A DNA stretch of 64,000 nucleotides from Leeia aquatica (GTDB lineage Bacteria; Pseudomonadota; Gammaproteobacteria; Burkholderiales; Leeiaceae): NCBI RefSeq assembly GCF_012641365.1, contig NZ_JABAIM010000001.1, forward strand, positions 372,001-436,000. The letters are read 5' to 3'. The notes under the pieces are model-generated. The model did not search any database and was not told where the DNA came from. It saw only the letters and a list, made by a program, of their open reading frames with translations. The translations under genes and the position numbers were made by a program. Shown here in pieces: positions 8,723-16,193 of this stretch. Within the stretch, counting starts at the first letter, position 1; each line of letters opens with the position of its first letter.

Positions 8723-9256
8723 ATGACACAGGAAATCGCAACCCTCGGTGGTGGCTGCTTTTGGTGCCTGGAAGCCATTTTCCAGCAACTGCGTGGCGTG
8801 GAGAAGGTGGTATCCGGCTACAGTGGCGGGCATGTGCTCAATCCGGATTACAAGCAGGTGTGCCAGGGCACCACGGGCCATGCTGAAGTGGTGCAGGTCA
8901 CATTTGATCCAGCGCAGATCGGCTATACGGACCTGCTGACGGTGTTCTTTACCATGCACGACCCGACCACGCTCAACCGGCAAGGGCATGATGTGGGCAC
9001 CCAGTACCGCTCGGTGATTTTCAGCCATGATGACCATCAGGCGCGTATCGCCCGCGAGCTGATGCAGCAGCTGGCTCCCGAGTTTGACCAGCCTATCGTC
9101 ACCGAGATCCGCCCGCTGGAGGTCTTCTACCCGGCGGAAGACTACCATCAGGACTACTACCAGCAACACCGCCAGCAGCCCTACTGCATGGCGGTGATCA
9201 GCCCCAAGCTCAGCGCGCTGCGCCGCAAGTTCGCGGCTCAAACCAAGCCAAGTTAA
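8723..9256 (+). CDS. msrA: Peptide methionine (S)-S-oxide reductase
   Basis: 177 residues with the MsrA active-site motif GGCFWCLE (catalytic Cys12, second Cys15), then VSGYSGG and GHAEVVQVTFDP. It reduces methionine-S-sulfoxide in proteins, recycled by thioredoxin, in the cytoplasm. There is no export signal and no fused MsrB domain. It lies 53 bases after trpC on the same strand and its stop overlaps that of the convergent thiQ by 4 bases. Confidence 0.95.
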   Translation: MTQEIATLGGGCFWCLEAIFQQLRGVEKVVSGYSGGHVLNPDYKQVCQGTTGHAEVVQVTFDPAQIGYTDLLTVFFTMHDPTTLNRQGHDVGTQYRSVIFSHDDHQARIARELMQQLAPEFDQPIVTEIRPLEVFYPAEDYHQDYYQQHRQQPYCMAVISPKLSALRRKFAAQTKPS

Positions 9257-10206
9257 TCCTCTGGCAGTGGCACCCGTAGCGCCAGGTCACGGTGGCAGGG
9301 CATGCTGTCGCCCACGCCGGGGCAGCCGAGCTGGTGCCATTCCCGCTGCGACAGCAGCAAGACCCAGTGTTGCCCGCTCTCTTCGACCTGAAGCTCGATC
9401 TGGCCGCCCAGCCGCTGTAATTGCCGAATGCAGGCATTGGCCGGGCCGTTGAAGCTGAACGCGTGCTCCGGCCACAGTCCGTCTGCATCCAGATTGCGGT
9501 GACCGAGGAAACGGGCTGCCCAGCGGCTGCCCGGCTGGTGGTAAAGCTGGTGCGCCGGGGCGCAGTGAATCAGCCGGCCTTGCCGGATCAATGCAATGCG
9601 GTCGCCCAGCTGGAAGGCTTCGCGCTGATCGTGGGTGACCAGCAGGCAGGGGATCGCCGCCTCACACAGCACCTCGCGCAGCATGGCTTGCAGCTCGCCA
9701 CGCAGCGATTCGTCCAGGTTGGAGAAGGGTTCATCCAGCAGCAGCAGCCGGGGGGCGGCTGCCAGTGCACGTGCCACCGCCACCCGTTGCTGCTGCCCGC
9801 CAGACAAGGTCCACACCGGTCTGCCTGCCAGCGCTTCGAGCTGCAGGCGCTGCATCCAGTGATCAACCCGCTCAGTACGCTGGCGGGCATCGGTTTTCTG
9901 CACGGTAGGCGCAAAGGCGACGTTGTTCACCACGCTCAGGTGCGGGAACAGTGCGTAGTCCTGAAACACCATGGCGAACTGCCGCTGCTCGGCAGGCACT
10001 TCGGCCAGATCCTGCCCTTGCCAGCACACCCGCCCCTGATCCGGGCGCTCCAGCCCGGCCACCAGCTTCAGCAAGGTGCTTTTGCCGCAGCCAGACGGCC
10101 CCAGCAGGACCAGTGTTTCGGTGCCCTGCAGTTGCAGGCTGATCTGGTTCACCGCCAGTTGTGCGGCGCCGGGGTAGTGTCGGCACACCCCTTGCAGTTC
10201 AAGCAC
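9253..10206 (-). CDS. thiQ: Thiamine ABC transporter, ATP-binding protein
   Basis: A 317-residue ABC ATPase: Walker A GPSGCGKST at 36-44, Q-loop in VFQDYALFP, signature LSGGQQQR at 134, Walker B LLLLDEP at 154-160 and the H-loop His at 192. About 100 residues follow the ATPase core, as in Fe/thiamine/sulfate-type importers. It overlaps the 3' end of the permease gene by 8 bases. Assignment to thiamine rests on the TPP riboswitch at the head of the operon and the ThiB-like binding protein; the ATPase alone would be ambiguous with ferric-iron importers. Confidence 0.85.
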   Translation of the reverse strand: MLELQGVCRHYPGAAQLAVNQISLQLQGTETLVLLGPSGCGKSTLLKLVAGLERPDQGRVCWQGQDLAEVPAEQRQFAMVFQDYALFPHLSVVNNVAFAPTVQKTDARQRTERVDHWMQRLQLEALAGRPVWTLSGGQQQRVAVARALAAAPRLLLLDEPFSNLDESLRGELQAMLREVLCEAAIPCLLVTHDQREAFQLGDRIALIRQGRLIHCAPAHQLYHQPGSRWAARFLGHRNLDADGLWPEHAFSFNGPANACIRQLQRLGGQIELQVEESGQHWVLLLSQREWHQLGCPGVGDSMPCHRDLALRVPLPED

Positions 10207-11743
10207 GCTGCCGCCCTCCCATGATCAAGGCAAAGACACCGCTGGCCAGCAACAGCAACTGGCAGGCCGCGGCTTGCGCCTGTAGCAAGTTGGTCCTGCC
10301 CGGGCGGCCCAGATGTTCATAAATCAGGGTGGTCACCGTGGCCCATTCCGGACGTTGCAGAAACAGGGTCACGGCAAACTCGCCCAGCATGCTGGCGGCA
10401 GCAAAGGCCAGCCCCACCCGCAGGCCGGGCAGCAATTGGGGCCAGACCACACGCCAGCCCGTCTGCCAGATGTTTGCCCCCAGGTTGCGCGCCGCCTGCG
10501 CCTGCTGCGGCGGTAGTTGCCGCCAGGCCAGCGTGAGGTTGCGGGTGACAAAGGGATACGCCAGCAGCACGTAGCCCGCGATCAACAAAGCCAGGCTGCC
10601 TGCCCACGCCGGATAGCTGATCAGCAAACCCAGCGACAATACGGAGGCGGACACCAGATACGGCGCGTAGCCCGCCAGTGCCCCCAGGCGCGGCCAACGC
10701 AACAGCACGCGGGCGAGCACCGCCCCCAGTACCGCCGCCAGCGGCAACGTCAACAAGGCAAAGCGCAGGGTATTGCCCACCGCAGGCCACCAGCTTTCGT
10801 CCTGCCACAGCAGACGGTAGCCCGCCCCGCCCTGTGCCAGGCTTTGCCACAGCAAAGCCAGTAAGGGTGCCAGTACCAGCGCACTGACCAGCAGCATCAG
10901 CAGGCTGGCCAGCAGTTTATGCAGGCGGGTCAAAGGCCAGTGCATCGGGAGGCCGCTTTGCGGCAGGGGCAGCACGCGCTCCTGCCGTGCATACAAGCCC
11001 ACCAGCAGCGCACACCAGAGACATTGCAGCAGGGCCAGCACGCTGGCGGTGCCGAGGTCCAGCTGCATGGTGGTGAGACTGTAGATTTCCACTTCCAGCG
11101 TGGACCAGAAACGCCCGCCCAGCATCAGGGCTACGCCAAAGCTGGTGGAGCAGAACAGGAAGGTCAGCAGCAAGGCGGCCAGCACGCCGGGGCGAATCAC
11201 CGGCCACACCACGCGGCGCAAAATCTGCGCGGGTGATGCGCCCAGCGTGCGGGCGGCCATGATGCTGGAAGCCGGTACTCGCCCCAGCGCGGTGTAACTC
11301 ATCCACACCACCAGACCGAGGTTATAGAACAGATAACCCCACATCAGCAGCGGGAAGCCCTCCTCCAGCGACCACGGCAACACGCCGGTATGGCCTACCA
11401 GCGACAGCACCGCAAGCGCAGCAACTACCGTAGGTACCAGAAAGGGCAACAGCAAGGCCCGCAACCACCAGCGATGCCCAGGAAAGCGCCAGGTAAAACA
11501 ATACCAGGCCACTGGCACGCCCAGCACACCACATAGCAGGGCTGCCAACGCCCCTTGCAGTACCGTGAGTCCGATCCGCTTCCAGTAATACCCGTCACCA
11601 AGTACCAGCACGCTGGACGCCCCGCCGCTCGCCAGCATGTGGCAGAAGGGCCAGACCACCACCACAAGCAGGTAGGCCAGCGTCAGCCCCCCCAGCGCGC
11701 CCAGTAACAGGCGTGGCAAACGGTCAGCGTGCCGGGTGGTCAT
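10199..11743 (-). CDS. thiP: Thiamine ABC transporter, permease protein
   Basis: 514 residues with about twelve hydrophobic segments in two homologous halves, each with a binding-protein-dependent transport motif (TLGASPAQILRRVVWPVIRPG and NLGANIWQTGWRVVWPQL, the EAA-loop regions that contact the ATPase). This duplicated permease is typical of ThiP and FbpB. It lies 17 bases after thiB and overlaps thiQ. Located in the inner membrane; it moves thiamine or its phosphates into the cell. Confidence 0.85.
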   Translation of the reverse strand: MTTRHADRLPRLLLGALGGLTLAYLLVVVVWPFCHMLASGGASSVLVLGDGYYWKRIGLTVLQGALAALLCGVLGVPVAWYCFTWRFPGHRWWLRALLLPFLVPTVVAALAVLSLVGHTGVLPWSLEEGFPLLMWGYLFYNLGLVVWMSYTALGRVPASSIMAARTLGASPAQILRRVVWPVIRPGVLAALLLTFLFCSTSFGVALMLGGRFWSTLEVEIYSLTTMQLDLGTASVLALLQCLWCALLVGLYARQERVLPLPQSGLPMHWPLTRLHKLLASLLMLLVSALVLAPLLALLWQSLAQGGAGYRLLWQDESWWPAVGNTLRFALLTLPLAAVLGAVLARVLLRWPRLGALAGYAPYLVSASVLSLGLLISYPAWAGSLALLIAGYVLLAYPFVTRNLTLAWRQLPPQQAQAARNLGANIWQTGWRVVWPQLLPGLRVGLAFAAASMLGEFAVTLFLQRPEWATVTTLIYEHLGRPGRTNLLQAQAAACQLLLLASGVFALIMGGRQRA

Positions 11744-11760
11744 GATGTGCGTACGTCAGC

Positions 11761-12783
11761 TCAAGGCCGCATGATGCGGGTCCAGCGCGCCACCCAGTCT
11801 TGCAACTGCTGTGCATTCTGGCTGACCACCGGTTGCTCATTCTTGTTGCTGCCCTGCGGCGCCTGGGCGAAACGATAGCTGTCATCCAGCTTCACCGTTT
11901 GCAGCACCGGGAACATCCACATGGAGGTGGGCAGCTCCTGCTGCACGCCTTCCGATTGCAGGAAAGCAATGAAAGCCTTGCCCAGTGCGGCTTCCTTGCC
12001 CCCCTTGACCAAGGCGACGCCTTCTACCTGCATGAAGCGGCTGCCCGGCAGATACAGATTATCGGTGGGCGGCTCTTTCAGCTTGCCTTCGCTGTAGAAC
12101 AGCTCCGCAGCGGGTGAGGTCTGGTAGCTGACCACAAAGGGGCGCTTGCCGCCATTGCGGGAGAATTCCTTCTCATAGGCTTCGGTCCAGCCCTGAGTGA
12201 TCTTCAGGTCGTTGTCACGCAGTTTTTCCCAGAACGCCCAGGCTTTCTGCTCGCCAAAGTGGTTGACGGTGGCCGCCAGAAACGCAAGGCCGGTACTGCT
12301 GGTTGCCGGGTTTTCCACCACCAGCATGCCTTTGTAAGCAGGCTGGGTGAGGTCTTCCAGCGTCTTGGGCAGCGCCAGCTTGTGTTGCGCGACATAGGCT
12401 TTGTCGACATTCAGCATCACCCAGCCGTAGTCCACCGGGGTCAAGGCATCACCCAGCTTGAAGCTCCGCACGTTGGCGCTGGTCGGGGCCGTGTAACGCT
12501 CCAGCACGCCAGCGGATTGCGCTTTGGCCAGCAGCAGGTTGTCAATGCCGTACACCACATCGGCAATCGGTGCCGACTTGGTGAGGATCAGCTTGTTCAG
12601 CATCTCTCCCGCATCGCCCGCCTTGATGATGCTGACCTTGACGCCATTCTTCTGCTCGAATTCGGCCAGTTTTTGTTTATTCACCGAGAATGAGCTGTGT
12701 GACAGTACACGCAACTCGGCAGCTTGCAGGGCAGACGCAGCCAGAACGGCCACAGCGGAAACAACCAGACGACGCAACAACAT
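11761..12783 (-). CDS. thiB: Thiamine ABC transporter, periplasmic binding protein
   Basis: 340 residues with an N-terminal signal peptide (MLLRRLVVSAVAVLAASALQA) and the extracellular solute-binding fold of ThiB (LRVLSHSSFSVNKQKLAEFEQKNG, later VEGVALVKGG and SMWMFPV). I start it at the second of two ATGs (12783) because AAAAGGGG abuts the first ATG but is 6 bases from the second. It captures thiamine, TMP and TPP in the periplasm. First gene of thiBPQ, directly under a TPP riboswitch. Confidence 0.9.
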   Translation of the reverse strand: MLLRRLVVSAVAVLAASALQAAELRVLSHSSFSVNKQKLAEFEQKNGVKVSIIKAGDAGEMLNKLILTKSAPIADVVYGIDNLLLAKAQSAGVLERYTAPTSANVRSFKLGDALTPVDYGWVMLNVDKAYVAQHKLALPKTLEDLTQPAYKGMLVVENPATSSTGLAFLAATVNHFGEQKAWAFWEKLRDNDLKITQGWTEAYEKEFSRNGGKRPFVVSYQTSPAAELFYSEGKLKEPPTDNLYLPGSRFMQVEGVALVKGGKEAALGKAFIAFLQSEGVQQELPTSMWMFPVLQTVKLDDSYRFAQAPQGSNKNEQPVVSQNAQQLQDWVARWTRIMRP

Positions 12784-12791
12784 GAACATCC

Positions 12792-12810
12792 CCTTTTACG
12801 GACGAAAAGG
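12792..12810 (-). promoter_or_regulatory. Shine-Dalgarno-sequestering hairpin of the thiB riboswitch
   Basis: On the minus strand CCTTTT (12810-12805) pairs with AAAAGG (12797-12792) over a 7-base loop. The AAAAGG arm is the thiB ribosome site. There is no T tract, so this looks like a translational on/off platform acting directly on thiB. Confidence 0.6.
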
Positions 12811-12827
12811 AGAAAGCGCTAGAACAC

Positions 12828-12903
12828 GCTCCCTCCGCTGGCATGACCCAGATCAGGTGTTAGGGTATCTCTCAGCCCGGCACGCGGGCACCCCTGGTGT
12901 GCA
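12828..12903 (-). promoter_or_regulatory. TPP riboswitch (THI element)
   Basis: The minus strand carries the conserved THI-box segments in order: GGGGTGCC, GGGCTGAGA followed by GATACCC, CCTGATCTGGGTCATGCCAGCG, then GGAGGGA. These are the TPP-sensing helices of the aptamer. ACAC and GTGT near the two ends can close the P1 helix. It lies about 45 bases upstream of the thiB start and predicts repression of thiamine uptake when TPP is abundant. Confidence 0.95.
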
Positions 12904-12911
12904 AGGCCGCG

Positions 12912-12917
12912 ATTATA
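12912..12917 (-). promoter_or_regulatory. -10 box of the thiBPQ promoter
   Basis: A perfect TATAAT on the minus strand just upstream of the riboswitch. The -35 region, at 12935-12940, is weak. The start site would fall near 12905, immediately before the aptamer. Confidence 0.55.
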
Positions 12918-13046
12918 CACAGCCCACCCGGGCTCGCCCAGTGACGTTCATCGCCCTGTAATGAATGCAGCCTTTGTCCGACTGAAGATTACCGGCCACC
13001 ATTCGGCTGGCTCTGGTGAACTCACCCAACACTCAGGAGACACAAC

Positions 13047-13307
13047 ATGAATCTACCCCTTCGTAACTCGGGCGCCGTACTGGCTTTGGCGGCAGCCGCA
13101 TTGCTGGCCGGTTGCAGCAGCATGGGCAATGCAGACAAGATGAGCAGTGCCGACAAGGTGATGTGCAGCGGCGTCAACAGCTGCAAGGGTACGTCGGAAT
13201 GCAAGACCGCCAGCAGCGCCTGCAAGGGTCAGAACAGCTGCAAGGGGCAAGGCTGGCTGTCAATGAGCGCCGCAGAATGCAGCAAGGCCGGTGGCAAGGC
13301 GATGTAA
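13047..13307 (+). CDS. Cys-rich lipoprotein, bufferin (BufA2)-like
   Basis: 86 residues with a lipoprotein signal (lipobox LLAGC, Cys23) followed by six cysteines at 40, 46, 52, 59, 65 and 78, in a repeated pattern: CSGVNSCKG, then CKGQNSCKGQGW. This resembles the small periplasmic copper-binding bufferins of the BufA2 type, which are usually exported soluble peptides; the lipobox and the absence of a neighbouring bufB/bufC pair are unusual. ACTCAGGAGACACAAC upstream gives a good ribosome site. A metal-binding role is inferred from the Cys pattern. Confidence 0.65.
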   Translation: MNLPLRNSGAVLALAAAALLAGCSSMGNADKMSSADKVMCSGVNSCKGTSECKTASSACKGQNSCKGQGWLSMSAAECSKAGGKAM

Positions 13308-13525
13308 TTCCGCCCGCGCCAAAAGCAACAGGGCGGGAAATCCCGCCCTGTGTCCTCTTCATCCTCCCACCGGCCTTTCGGCCCTTCACGCAGTTCACGC
13401 TGTAATTGTTGCCGCGCTTGCTGCCGCTTGGCTTTCTCGCTGTTGCCATGCGCCCCGGCATGACGCTGCCGGGCTGCCAGTGCCAGCGCATTGCGTGGCA
13501 CCAGGGTTTTTCCTCTTTGCTTCAT
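13229..13525 (-). CDS. Possible small basic protein downstream of rtcB
   Basis: The ATG at 13525 is preceded by AAGGAG with 8 bases spacing and lies 67 bases after rtcB on the same strand. The first 50 residues are strongly basic and helical (MKQRGKTLVPRNALALAARQ, then KAKRQQARQQLQRELRE), resembling small RNP-rich basic proteins common in proteobacteria. The frame runs through a strong hairpin at 13329-13350 and into the antisense of the lipoprotein gene before stopping at 13229, which is odd for a real gene. Only the N-terminal half looks protein-like. Confidence 0.4.
   Translation of the reverse strand: MKQRGKTLVPRNALALAARQRHAGAHGNSEKAKRQQARQQLQRELREGPKGRWEDEEDTGRDFPPCCFWRGRNYIALPPALLHSAALIDSQPCPLQLF
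13329..13350. terminator. Bidirectional hairpin terminator
   Basis: CAGGGCGGGA and TCCCGCCCTG form a 10-bp perfect stem between the lipoprotein gene (plus strand) and the rtcB side (minus strand). On the minus strand it is followed by TTGCTTTT, so it can act as the terminator for the rtcB transcript. Confidence 0.6.
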
Positions 13526-13592
13526 GATGACGGCTCCTTGATTCAAATCTTGATTTGAGATTGGGGGGAGCCTCCGCTCCCCCGCAGGCGGT

Positions 13593-14801
13593 TCAGCCCT
13601 TGATGCACAGCACTTGTTTCAGGGTATGGACCACTTCCACCAGATCGGTCTGGTGTGACATCACCTGGTCGATATCCTTGTACGCACCGGGAATCTCGTC
13701 CAGCACGCCACGGTCCTTGCGGCACTCCACACCGGCGGTTTGCAGCTCCAGGTCATGCCGGGTAAAACGTCGCCGCGCGTCCGTCCGGCTCATCACGCGG
13801 CCCGCGCCATGCGAGCAGGAGCAGAATGATTGCGCATTGCCCAGCCCACGCACGATGAAACTGCGCGCCCCCATGCTGCCGGGGATAATGCCCAGCTCTC
13901 CCTGCCCGGCGCGAATAGCACCTTTGCGGGTGATGTACAGCGATTGCCCGAAGTGTGTTTCTTCCTGCACATAGTTGTGGTGGCAGTTGATGGCCTCGCC
14001 ATCCAGCCCAAAGGCGGGCAGCAAGGGCCGTATGGCGGACACCACCAGCTCCATCATGGTGCGCCGGTTGAGCAAGGCGTAATCCTGTGCCCAGTTCAGC
14101 GCCTCCACATAGTCATCAAACCACTCACTGCCTTCTTGCAGATAGGCGAGGTCGATGTCTGGCAGATGAATCTGATGGCGACGCATTTCCTTGCGGGCCG
14201 CGTCGATGAAATAGCGCCCCATGACATTACCGATGCCCCGGCTGCCTGAGTGCAGCATCACCCACACCCGTTGTTCTTCGTCCAGGCACAGCTCGATGAA
14301 GTGGTTGCCACCGCCCAGCGTGCCCATCTGGCAACGCCAGGTCTGGGCAAACTTGCGCTGCATCTTCATCAGCCCCGGATGCTTGCCGACAATGACATCC
14401 AGCCGCGCATCCAGCGGACGGCTGATACGGGCAAACGCGCTGCCGCGTACTTTGCTGGCTTCGTGCTGGTTGAACCCCACCGGCACACTGGCTTCGATAC
14501 TGCTGCGCAAGCGGAGCAGATTGTCAGGCAGGTCTGACGCCGTCAGCGTGGTACGAATGGCGTTCATGCCGCAACCGATATCCACCCCGACAGCCGCCGG
14601 AATGATGGCGCCCTTGGTGGGAATCACACTGCCCACGGTGGCGCCGATACCAGCATGGACATCCGGCATGGCCGCGATATGGCCATGTACGATGGGGAGT
14701 TGTGCCACATTGACCAGCTGCTGCATGGCCTGTGGCTCGATCTGGTCCGTCCAGATCTTGACCGGAACCCGGCCTTTATTGAGGGTAAGCAAAATGCCCA
14801 T
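13593..14801 (-). CDS. rtcB: RNA-splicing ligase RtcB
   Basis: 402 residues, close to the 408 of E. coli RtcB. The metal-binding Cys77 lies in GVDIGCGMN, GNHFIEL and HSGSRGIG are conserved, and the guanylylated histidine lies in SCSHGAGRVMSR. The enzyme joins 2',3'-cyclic phosphate or 3'-phosphate RNA to 5'-OH ends with GTP and Mn2+, in RNA repair. No RtcA, RtcR or archease gene is next to it. A GGAAGA ribosome site lies 6 bases before the ATG, immediately after a strong terminator-like hairpin, so expression probably depends on read-through of the leader. Confidence 0.95.
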   Translation of the reverse strand: MGILLTLNKGRVPVKIWTDQIEPQAMQQLVNVAQLPIVHGHIAAMPDVHAGIGATVGSVIPTKGAIIPAAVGVDIGCGMNAIRTTLTASDLPDNLLRLRSSIEASVPVGFNQHEASKVRGSAFARISRPLDARLDVIVGKHPGLMKMQRKFAQTWRCQMGTLGGGNHFIELCLDEEQRVWVMLHSGSRGIGNVMGRYFIDAARKEMRRHQIHLPDIDLAYLQEGSEWFDDYVEALNWAQDYALLNRRTMMELVVSAIRPLLPAFGLDGEAINCHHNYVQEETHFGQSLYITRKGAIRAGQGELGIIPGSMGARSFIVRGLGNAQSFCSCSHGAGRVMSRTDARRRFTRHDLELQTAGVECRKDRGVLDEIPGAYKDIDQVMSHQTDLVEVVHTLKQVLCIKG

Positions 14802-14818
14802 GTTGAATCTTCCAATGC

Positions 14819-14908
14819 AAAACGCCCCGGGTAAGCCGGGGCGTGCAAGGAAGCGCGTCGTCTACCTGGCCTCGGCGGATCATGAACAAACCGATCCAAC
14901 CCGGGGCG
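14819..14908 (-). promoter_or_regulatory. Attenuator-like leader of rtcB: terminator with a competing upstream arm
   Basis: On the minus strand ACGCCCCGG (14844-14836) pairs with CCGGGGCGT (14830-14822), followed by TTTT: an intrinsic terminator ending about 8 bases before the rtcB ribosome site. An upstream copy, CGCCCCGGG (14908-14900), is a perfect 9-bp partner for the same 3' arm (CCCGGGGCG, 14831-14823), so the two pairings exclude each other. The upstream copy lies inside a CCGATC/GATCGG hairpin loop. This is a terminator/antiterminator layout; the signal is unknown. Confidence 0.6.
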
Positions 14909-14924
14909 AAGACTGGGAGATCGG

Positions 14925-14954
14925 TTACTGGGTCAAGCCTTTCTGCGTCGTCAT
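14925..14954 (-). CDS. Possible rtcB leader peptide, 9 aa
   Basis: A 9-codon frame, MTTQKGLTQ, begins at 14954 with AAAGGAG placed 7 bases upstream, a textbook ribosome site, and stops at 14925. The stop is 16 bases before the upstream 9-mer that competes in the rtcB terminator. A ribosome loading or stopping here could change which hairpin forms. It is too short to be judged by codon use; the evidence is the ribosome site and position. Confidence 0.45.
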   Translation of the reverse strand: MTTQKGLTQ

Positions 14955-15150
14955 CGATACTCTCCTTTCTGGGTTGACGTACTACACATCCAACAATGCG
15001 GCGCAGTCTGCCGCAGTCGACTGGGCAGCGTCAATGGTGTGCGCTAAGCAAAGTGCAACCATTACGCAACAGTGTATCTTTATGGCAACAAATCATTCCT
15101 TGACCCCGGCTTGATACCCTCGTCAAAAAGGCGGAGAATGCGCTGCAAGT

Positions 15151-15189
15151 CGGCTTGCATGTGGGGAATCCACAGCATGGTGCAAGCCG
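15151..15189 (+). promoter_or_regulatory. Structured leader hairpin before nadA
   Basis: CGGCTTGCA (15151-15159) pairs perfectly with TGCAAGCCG (15181-15189), and inside it TGTGG pairs with CCACA. A run of six T residues follows at 15204-15209, some 15 bases downstream, too far for a classic terminator. It lies 72 bases before the nadA start and may be an RNA regulatory element or a DNA operator for an NAD regulator. Confidence 0.4.
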
Positions 15190-15261
15190 ATGACGCCAAC
15201 CCGTTTTTTGCCGTACGCCACAGAGCTGCGTACCGCCCTCATGCCTGCTGGAGGAATTCCC

Positions 15262-16182
15262 ATGGCCAAGTCTGTCGTTACCCTCGCCCACTATTACACC
15301 ACCCCGGAAATCCAGCAGATGGCCGACAAGGTCGGTGATAGCCTGGAGCTTTCGCTGTTTGCGCGCGACGCCCAGGCCGACATCATCGTGTTTGCCGGTG
15401 TGCGTTTCATGGCGGAAACCGCCAAGATCCTGAATCCGAACGCAACGGTCGTCCTGCCGGATCGCGGGTCGACCTGTTCGCTGGTCGAACAGACCGATGT
15501 GGCTGCGCTGAAAGCATGGCGCGAAGCCCACCCGGACCATGTGCATGTGTCCTACATCAATTCGTCCGCCCAGCACAAAGCCTTGTCGGACTGGATCGTG
15601 ACCAGCCGCAATGTGGACGACATCATTGCCCACCTGTATGCCGAGGGCAAGAAAGTGATCTTCTCGCCCGACCGCAATATGGGTGCCTATCTGAATTTCC
15701 AGTATGGCTACGACATGCCCTTGTGGTCCGCCGTCTGTGAAGTGCATGACAAATTCAACCAGGCGGCCCTGGATGAAGCGTTTGCCAGTGTTGGCGGACT
15801 GCCGCATGCCCTGATCGCCCACCCTGAGAGCCCGTTGCCGGTGTTGCAGCAGGCCGATTACGTGGGATCGACCAGCGGCATGCTGAACTGGGTCAAGCAG
15901 TATCAGGGCGCGGCCAATGGCGTGATCTTTGTCGCAACCGAGGATGGCATTCTCTACAACATGAAGCTGGCCCGTCCGGAACTGGACATCCGCCAGGCGC
16001 CGATTTATGCCGGTTGCCAGTGCAACCAGTGTCCATACATGAAGCTGAATACCATTGAGGCCGTCAAACGCGCGCAACAAGGCGAAGGTATCGTGATTGA
16101 TTACCTGAGTGAGGCCGATATGGATGCGGCCCGTTTGCCGATTGAGCGCATGCTGGAATTTTCCAGTCAGTATTATCGTTGA
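15262..16182 (+). CDS. nadA: Quinolinate synthase
   Basis: 306 residues that align by eye with E. coli NadA: AHYYTTPEIQQMADK at the N-terminus, VAGVRFM-like VFAGVRFMAETAKIL, HPESP and CPYMKLNT. The three [4Fe-4S] ligands are present at Cys72, Cys159 and Cys257 (in CQCNQCPYM). It condenses iminoaspartate with dihydroxyacetone phosphate to quinolinate. It is about 40 residues shorter at the N-terminus than E. coli NadA. I chose the ATG at 15262 because GGAGGAATTCCC precedes it; an in-frame ATG at 15190 would add 24 unlikely residues. The neighbour is not nadB/nadC but a NadM-Nudix gene. Confidence 0.9.
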   Translation: MAKSVVTLAHYYTTPEIQQMADKVGDSLELSLFARDAQADIIVFAGVRFMAETAKILNPNATVVLPDRGSTCSLVEQTDVAALKAWREAHPDHVHVSYINSSAQHKALSDWIVTSRNVDDIIAHLYAEGKKVIFSPDRNMGAYLNFQYGYDMPLWSAVCEVHDKFNQAALDEAFASVGGLPHALIAHPESPLPVLQQADYVGSTSGMLNWVKQYQGAANGVIFVATEDGILYNMKLARPELDIRQAPIYAGCQCNQCPYMKLNTIEAVKRAQQGEGIVIDYLSEADMDAARLPIERMLEFSSQYYR

Positions 16183-16193
16183 GGGGCGGCGCG

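Noticed and set aside
14819-14970. Possible tRNA-like or Y-RNA-like element before rtcB
   Set aside because: No T-loop or cloverleaf could be formed; the attenuator reading explains the repeats better.
15040-15065. Possible sigma54 promoter for rtcB (TGG...TTGCT on the minus strand)
   Set aside because: GG-to-GC spacing is 9 instead of 10 bases and the elements are poor; no RtcR gene nearby.
15031-16080. 349-residue minus-strand frame
   Set aside because: Antisense to nadA; no recognisable domain.
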